The notes beneath the pieces are model-generated. The model was given only the letters and a program-made list of their open reading frames with translations, was not told where the DNA came from and did no database searches. Of a stretch of DNA of 64,000 nt, positions 61,283 through 64,000 are shown in pieces. Source of the stretch: Catellatospora sp. IY07-71. GTDB taxonomy: Bacteria > Actinomycetota > Actinomycetes > Mycobacteriales > Micromonosporaceae. The stretch covers positions 1,107,501-1,171,500 of the forward strand of contig NZ_AP023360.1 in the NCBI RefSeq assembly GCF_018326265.1. The letters are read 5' to 3'. A program made the translations under genes and the position numbers. Position 1 is the stretch's first letter, and every line of letters starts with the position of its first letter.

Positions 61283-64000
61283 CCAGCAACGATACCGAGT
61301 ACGACCTGGACGACGCCGTCTCCGACGTCGTCCCCTCCGTCGAGGGACCGGCCACGCAGGGCCCGATCGCCGTGTTCCAGCCGCCCCGCCGGCGCGAGCC
61401 GGCCGAGCCGGACGCCGCCGCCGACGAGCCCGGCGCCCGCCCCGAGGCGCGCACCGCCGACCTGCGCAGCGACCTGCAGACCGCGGCCGACCGGCGCGCC
61501 GCCGAGATGCGCGCCGCCGCCGACGCCGCCACCCAGGCGCAACGCGAGCGCGCCGCCGCGACCCGCCGCGACCCCGAGCCGTCCCGGCCCGCGCCACAGG
61601 TCCCGTCCGGTCCCGACATCGAGTCGCCGTTCCTGGAGCTGTTCGACTCCGAGGCCGCCGAGCCCGGTTCGGTCGGCCGCACCGCCACGCCGCCGCGCCC
61701 CCCGGCCCCGCCGACCCGTGGCACGCCGCCGACCAGGGTGGACGGGCCGTACGGGCGTACCGCCCGGCGGCCGGACGAAGGCCCGGCCGGAGTGGCCCGG
61801 CGCGGTCCCGTGCGGGCCGACACCCCACCGGTGGCCCCGCCCCCGGTCACGCCCCGTCCCACGGCACCGTCCGCGGCGGGTGCCGACTGGCCGGACGAGG
61901 ACCTGGACGACGCGCTCCCGCCCGGACACCCGGGCGCGGCGCGCCCCGGCACCGGCGCCCCGCGCAGCGCACCCGTCAGCGGCGTGCCCGCCGGCGGGGG
62001 CGCGCGCAATGCGCCCGTCGGGGCGGGGCCACGTGGCCCACAGGCAGGCGGTCGCGCGGGTGACCCGCCCACCGGTGGCGGCCCGCGCAGCCCGCAGGCC
62101 GATGGTTTCGTCGATGACGCGATTGCCGGTGACGGTCCGCGCAACCGTCCGGTGAGCGGCATGCCGCGTAACGCGCCCGTCAGCGGCGTGCCACGTAGCG
62201 CTCCGGTCAGTGGCGGGCCCCGTAGCGCCCCCGTCAGCGGCGTGCCACGTAACGCGCCCGTCAGCGGTGTCCCGGTCAGCGGGGTGCCGATGCGGCCCGC
62301 GGCCGAGCCGCGCAACCGGCCGGTCAGCGCCATGCCCGTCAGCTCGGTGCCGGTCAGCACCGTGCCGCTGAGCAGCCGTCCCCTGCCACCGCGCGGGACG
62401 CCCCAGGCCGCGCCGCGCTCGGCCCCGCCGGACCCCGGCCGCCGCCAGACGCCGCCGAAGAGCCGCGGCAAGCAGGTCAAGCCGGCCGCGCCACCGAAGA
62501 CCGGCAAGGACCGCGACGCCGCGCAGGAACTCGAGATCACCGAGATCGCCGGTCATCTCACGTTCACTCCGCACGCCGTCACCGCCTGGTACGTGCTGCC
62601 CGAGGTGCGCTGGGCGTTCCGCCCCGACGCCGAACGCGAGGCGCTGCTCTCCGCCATCAGCGAGCAGTACGCCGGCCTCGCCGGCTTCCGCCTGCACCTG
62701 CGGCGTACCACCCGGCCCTTCCCGGCCGACCAGTGGGCCGCACAGCTCGACCAGCTCACCGCCCGCCCGCTGCCGCCCGTGCCCGGCGCTCCCGGCTGGG
62801 GCGACCACCTGGTCGCCGCCCAGCGCCACCTGCGCGAGATCAACCACAGCGAGGGGCAGACCTTCCTCGGCGTCACCTTCGCCCGCCGCGCCCTCGGCGA
62901 CTCGTTCAGCGAGAAGCTGCTGCGCGCCTTCGGCAAGGGCACCGCCGACTCCGAACGCCGCAAGCTCGGCAAGCAGGTCGAACAGTTCGACGAGGTGCTC
63001 GCCGCGTTCGGCATGCGCGGCCAGCGCGCCGCCGCCGGCGAGCTGGAATGGCTGCTCTACCGCTCCGTCGCGCTCGGCATGAGCCCGCCCGACCTGATCG
63101 GCGCCGTCGGCCACGGCCGCTGGGACAGCGGCGACCTGCTCGCGCTCACCGAGCACATCGAGCGCTACCGCACCCCGTACGGCAGCACCGTCAAGCTCGT
63201 CAACCGGATGACCGGCGAAGAGCGGCACGTCGCCGTGCTGACCGTCGGCCGCATGGAGCCGCTCGACATCCCCGAGCGGCACGAGCCCTGGCTGCACTTC
63301 CACGAGCGCCTGCCCTGGCCCATGGAGCTGTCCTCGCGGGTCGACATCCTCGGACCCGGCGACAGCTTCCGCAACCTCGAACACCGGCTGCGCATGATCC
63401 GCTCGCAGCAGCTGGACTACCTCGAGCACGGCATGGACGCCCCGCCCGAGCTGGAGCGCCTGGCCAGCCGCGCCCTCGTCATGGGCGACGAGATGACCAC
63501 CGGCCTGCCCGTCGACTCCGCCCGCGCGCACGGCTGGCACCGCATCGCCGTCAGCGGCGCCAGCCGCGAGGAATGCCTCGAACGCGCCCGCTCCGTCGTC
63601 GCCACCTACAGCCGCGAGCTGCGCATCTCGCTGCAGCACCCCAAGCAGCAGGACCAGCTCGCCCGCGAGTTCATCCCCGGCGAGCCCGTCGCCAACACCG
63701 GCTACCTGCGCCGCATGCCGGTACGCCTGCTCGCCGCCGCGCTGCCCCAGGCCGCGTCCGTCGTCGGCGACCGCCGCGGCGACCTGATCGGCCGCACCGC
63801 CGGCACCTGCCGCCGCCCCGTCTTCCTCGACCCGCACTTCCCCATGGAGGTGCGTGAGCGCTCCGGCCTGTCGGTCATGGTCGCCGAACCCGGCGGTGGC
63901 AAGTCCACCCTGCTCGGCGCCATGGGCTACCTCAACGCCCGGCGCGGCGTGCAGGTCACCCTGCTCGACCCGTCCGGCCCGCTCGCCCGCCTGGCCACCA
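61279..64000 (+). CDS. VirB4-like type IV secretion ATPase (partial, runs off the end)
   Basis: The frame opens with ATG 61279 (overlapping the previous stop) and is still open at 64000, at least 907 codons. Residues 1 to about 414 are Pro/Ala/Arg/Gly-rich and disordered, with five 9-residue repeats; from about 415 the sequence is folded (ELEITEIAGHLTFTPHAV, GYLRRMPVRLLAAALPQ) and ends in Walker A EPGGGKST (870-877) followed by a Walker-type LLDPSGPLA. The protein continues beyond the window. The long disordered N-terminus is unusual for VirB4. Confidence 0.82.
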   Translation, partial: MTSNDTEYDLDDAVSDVVPSVEGPATQGPIAVFQPPRRREPAEPDAAADEPGARPEARTADLRSDLQTAADRRAAEMRAAADAATQAQRERAAATRRDPEPSRPAPQVPSGPDIESPFLELFDSEAAEPGSVGRTATPPRPPAPPTRGTPPTRVDGPYGRTARRPDEGPAGVARRGPVRADTPPVAPPPVTPRPTAPSAAGADWPDEDLDDALPPGHPGAARPGTGAPRSAPVSGVPAGGGARNAPVGAGPRGPQAGGRAGDPPTGGGPRSPQADGFVDDAIAGDGPRNRPVSGMPRNAPVSGVPRSAPVSGGPRSAPVSGVPRNAPVSGVPVSGVPMRPAAEPRNRPVSAMPVSSVPVSTVPLSSRPLPPRGTPQAAPRSAPPDPGRRQTPPKSRGKQVKPAAPPKTGKDRDAAQELEITEIAGHLTFTPHAVTAWYVLPEVRWAFRPDAEREALLSAISEQYAGLAGFRLHLRRTTRPFPADQWAAQLDQLTARPLPPVPGAPGWGDHLVAAQRHLREINHSEGQTFLGVTFARRALGDSFSEKLLRAFGKGTADSERRKLGKQVEQFDEVLAAFGMRGQRAAAGELEWLLYRSVALGMSPPDLIGAVGHGRWDSGDLLALTEHIERYRTPYGSTVKLVNRMTGEERHVAVLTVGRMEPLDIPERHEPWLHFHERLPWPMELSSRVDILGPGDSFRNLEHRLRMIRSQQLDYLEHGMDAPPELERLASRALVMGDEMTTGLPVDSARAHGWHRIAVSGASREECLERARSVVATYSRELRISLQHPKQQDQLAREFIPGEPVANTGYLRRMPVRLLAAALPQAASVVGDRRGDLIGRTAGTCRRPVFLDPHFPMEVRERSGLSVMVAEPGGGKSTLLGAMGYLNARRGVQVTLLDPSGPLARLAT
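62140..62274 (+). repeat. Five 27-bp tandem repeats inside the VirB4-like gene
   Basis: 62140-62166, 62167-62193, 62194-62220, 62221-62247 and 62248-62274 encode variants of RNAPVSGVP (RNRPVSGMP, RNAPVSGVP, RSAPVSGGP, RSAPVSGVP, RNAPVSGVP). Further degenerate PVS-P copies follow. Copy number may vary between strains. Confidence 0.85.

Noticed and set aside
62140..62274. Tandem repeats considered as a CRISPR array
   Set aside because: Repeats are contiguous 27-bp units without spacers and lie in a coding frame.
61045..63837. 930-codon minus-strand ORF opposite the VirB4-like gene
   Set aside because: Repetitive shadow of the plus-strand frame, which has a Walker A motif and folded domains.

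Overview
The window is high-GC DNA from an actinomycete. CarD, Lsr2, ClpC, GTG starts, many 4-bp ATGA/GTGA gene overlaps and apparently leaderless genes all point to Actinomycetota. The gene order ispF-ispD-carD / lpqE-like / radA / disA / mutY / clpC / lsr2 / coaX / panD / panC / fol genes matches the Rv3581c-Rv3608c block of Mycobacterium tuberculosis as I remember it, with many insertions. The style of the intergenic palindromes and linkers suggests Micromonosporaceae, but that is an inference; no species can be named from sequence alone.

Layout. (1) 1-572: on the minus strand, a leader and three tandem promoter-like sequences that look like the upstream region of an rRNA operon whose 16S gene would lie left of base 1. 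(2) 573-3930: tyrosine/homogentisate catabolism, fahA and an unknown partner on the minus strand divergent from hmgA, with palindromic operator-like DNA between. (3) 4207-26335: an exopolysaccharide locus with a Wzx/Wzy plan. It holds a WbaP-type initiating transferase, CysDN sulfate activation, a seven-gene minus-strand operon (Wzz, DUF3048 lipoprotein, Wzy/ligase, APH-like kinase, sulfotransferase, Wzx, GH26-like lipoprotein), a plus-strand operon (Alg14-like, an Alg13-sulfotransferase fusion, a GT2), a membrane-anchored GH26-like enzyme and two secreted propeller proteins. The sulfate genes suggest a sulfated surface polysaccharide.

(4) 26905-41254: conserved housekeeping block: ispF, ispD, carD, UbiA-family enzyme, lpqE-like lipoprotein, radA, disA, peptide deformylase, ACT protein, mutY, polysaccharide deacetylase, clpC, lsr2. 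(5) 41765-51166: methyltransferase, coaX, nadC, nadB, three tandem septum-formation-family lipoproteins, panD, panC and a DUF2520 protein, a cofactor-biosynthesis (NAD, CoA) region. (6) 51338-60359: beta-propeller phytase, a MidA-family methyltransferase followed by a stand-alone NuoD-like protein, membrane proteins, and folate genes with folK divergent from folP-folB. (7) 60360-64000: start of a type IV secretion-like operon (small pilin-like protein, PrgI-like protein, VirB4-like ATPase running off the end).

Non-coding structure is rich. At least four long imperfect palindromes sharing a GATC...CTCGTGTC half-site, plus other large palindromes, sit just 3' of genes. A 60-bp element occurs twice, once supplying the ispD stop codon. 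Two very small ORFs are wedged between coupled genes with start/stop overlaps at both ends. No tRNA gene, CRISPR array, integrase or insertion sequence was recognised.
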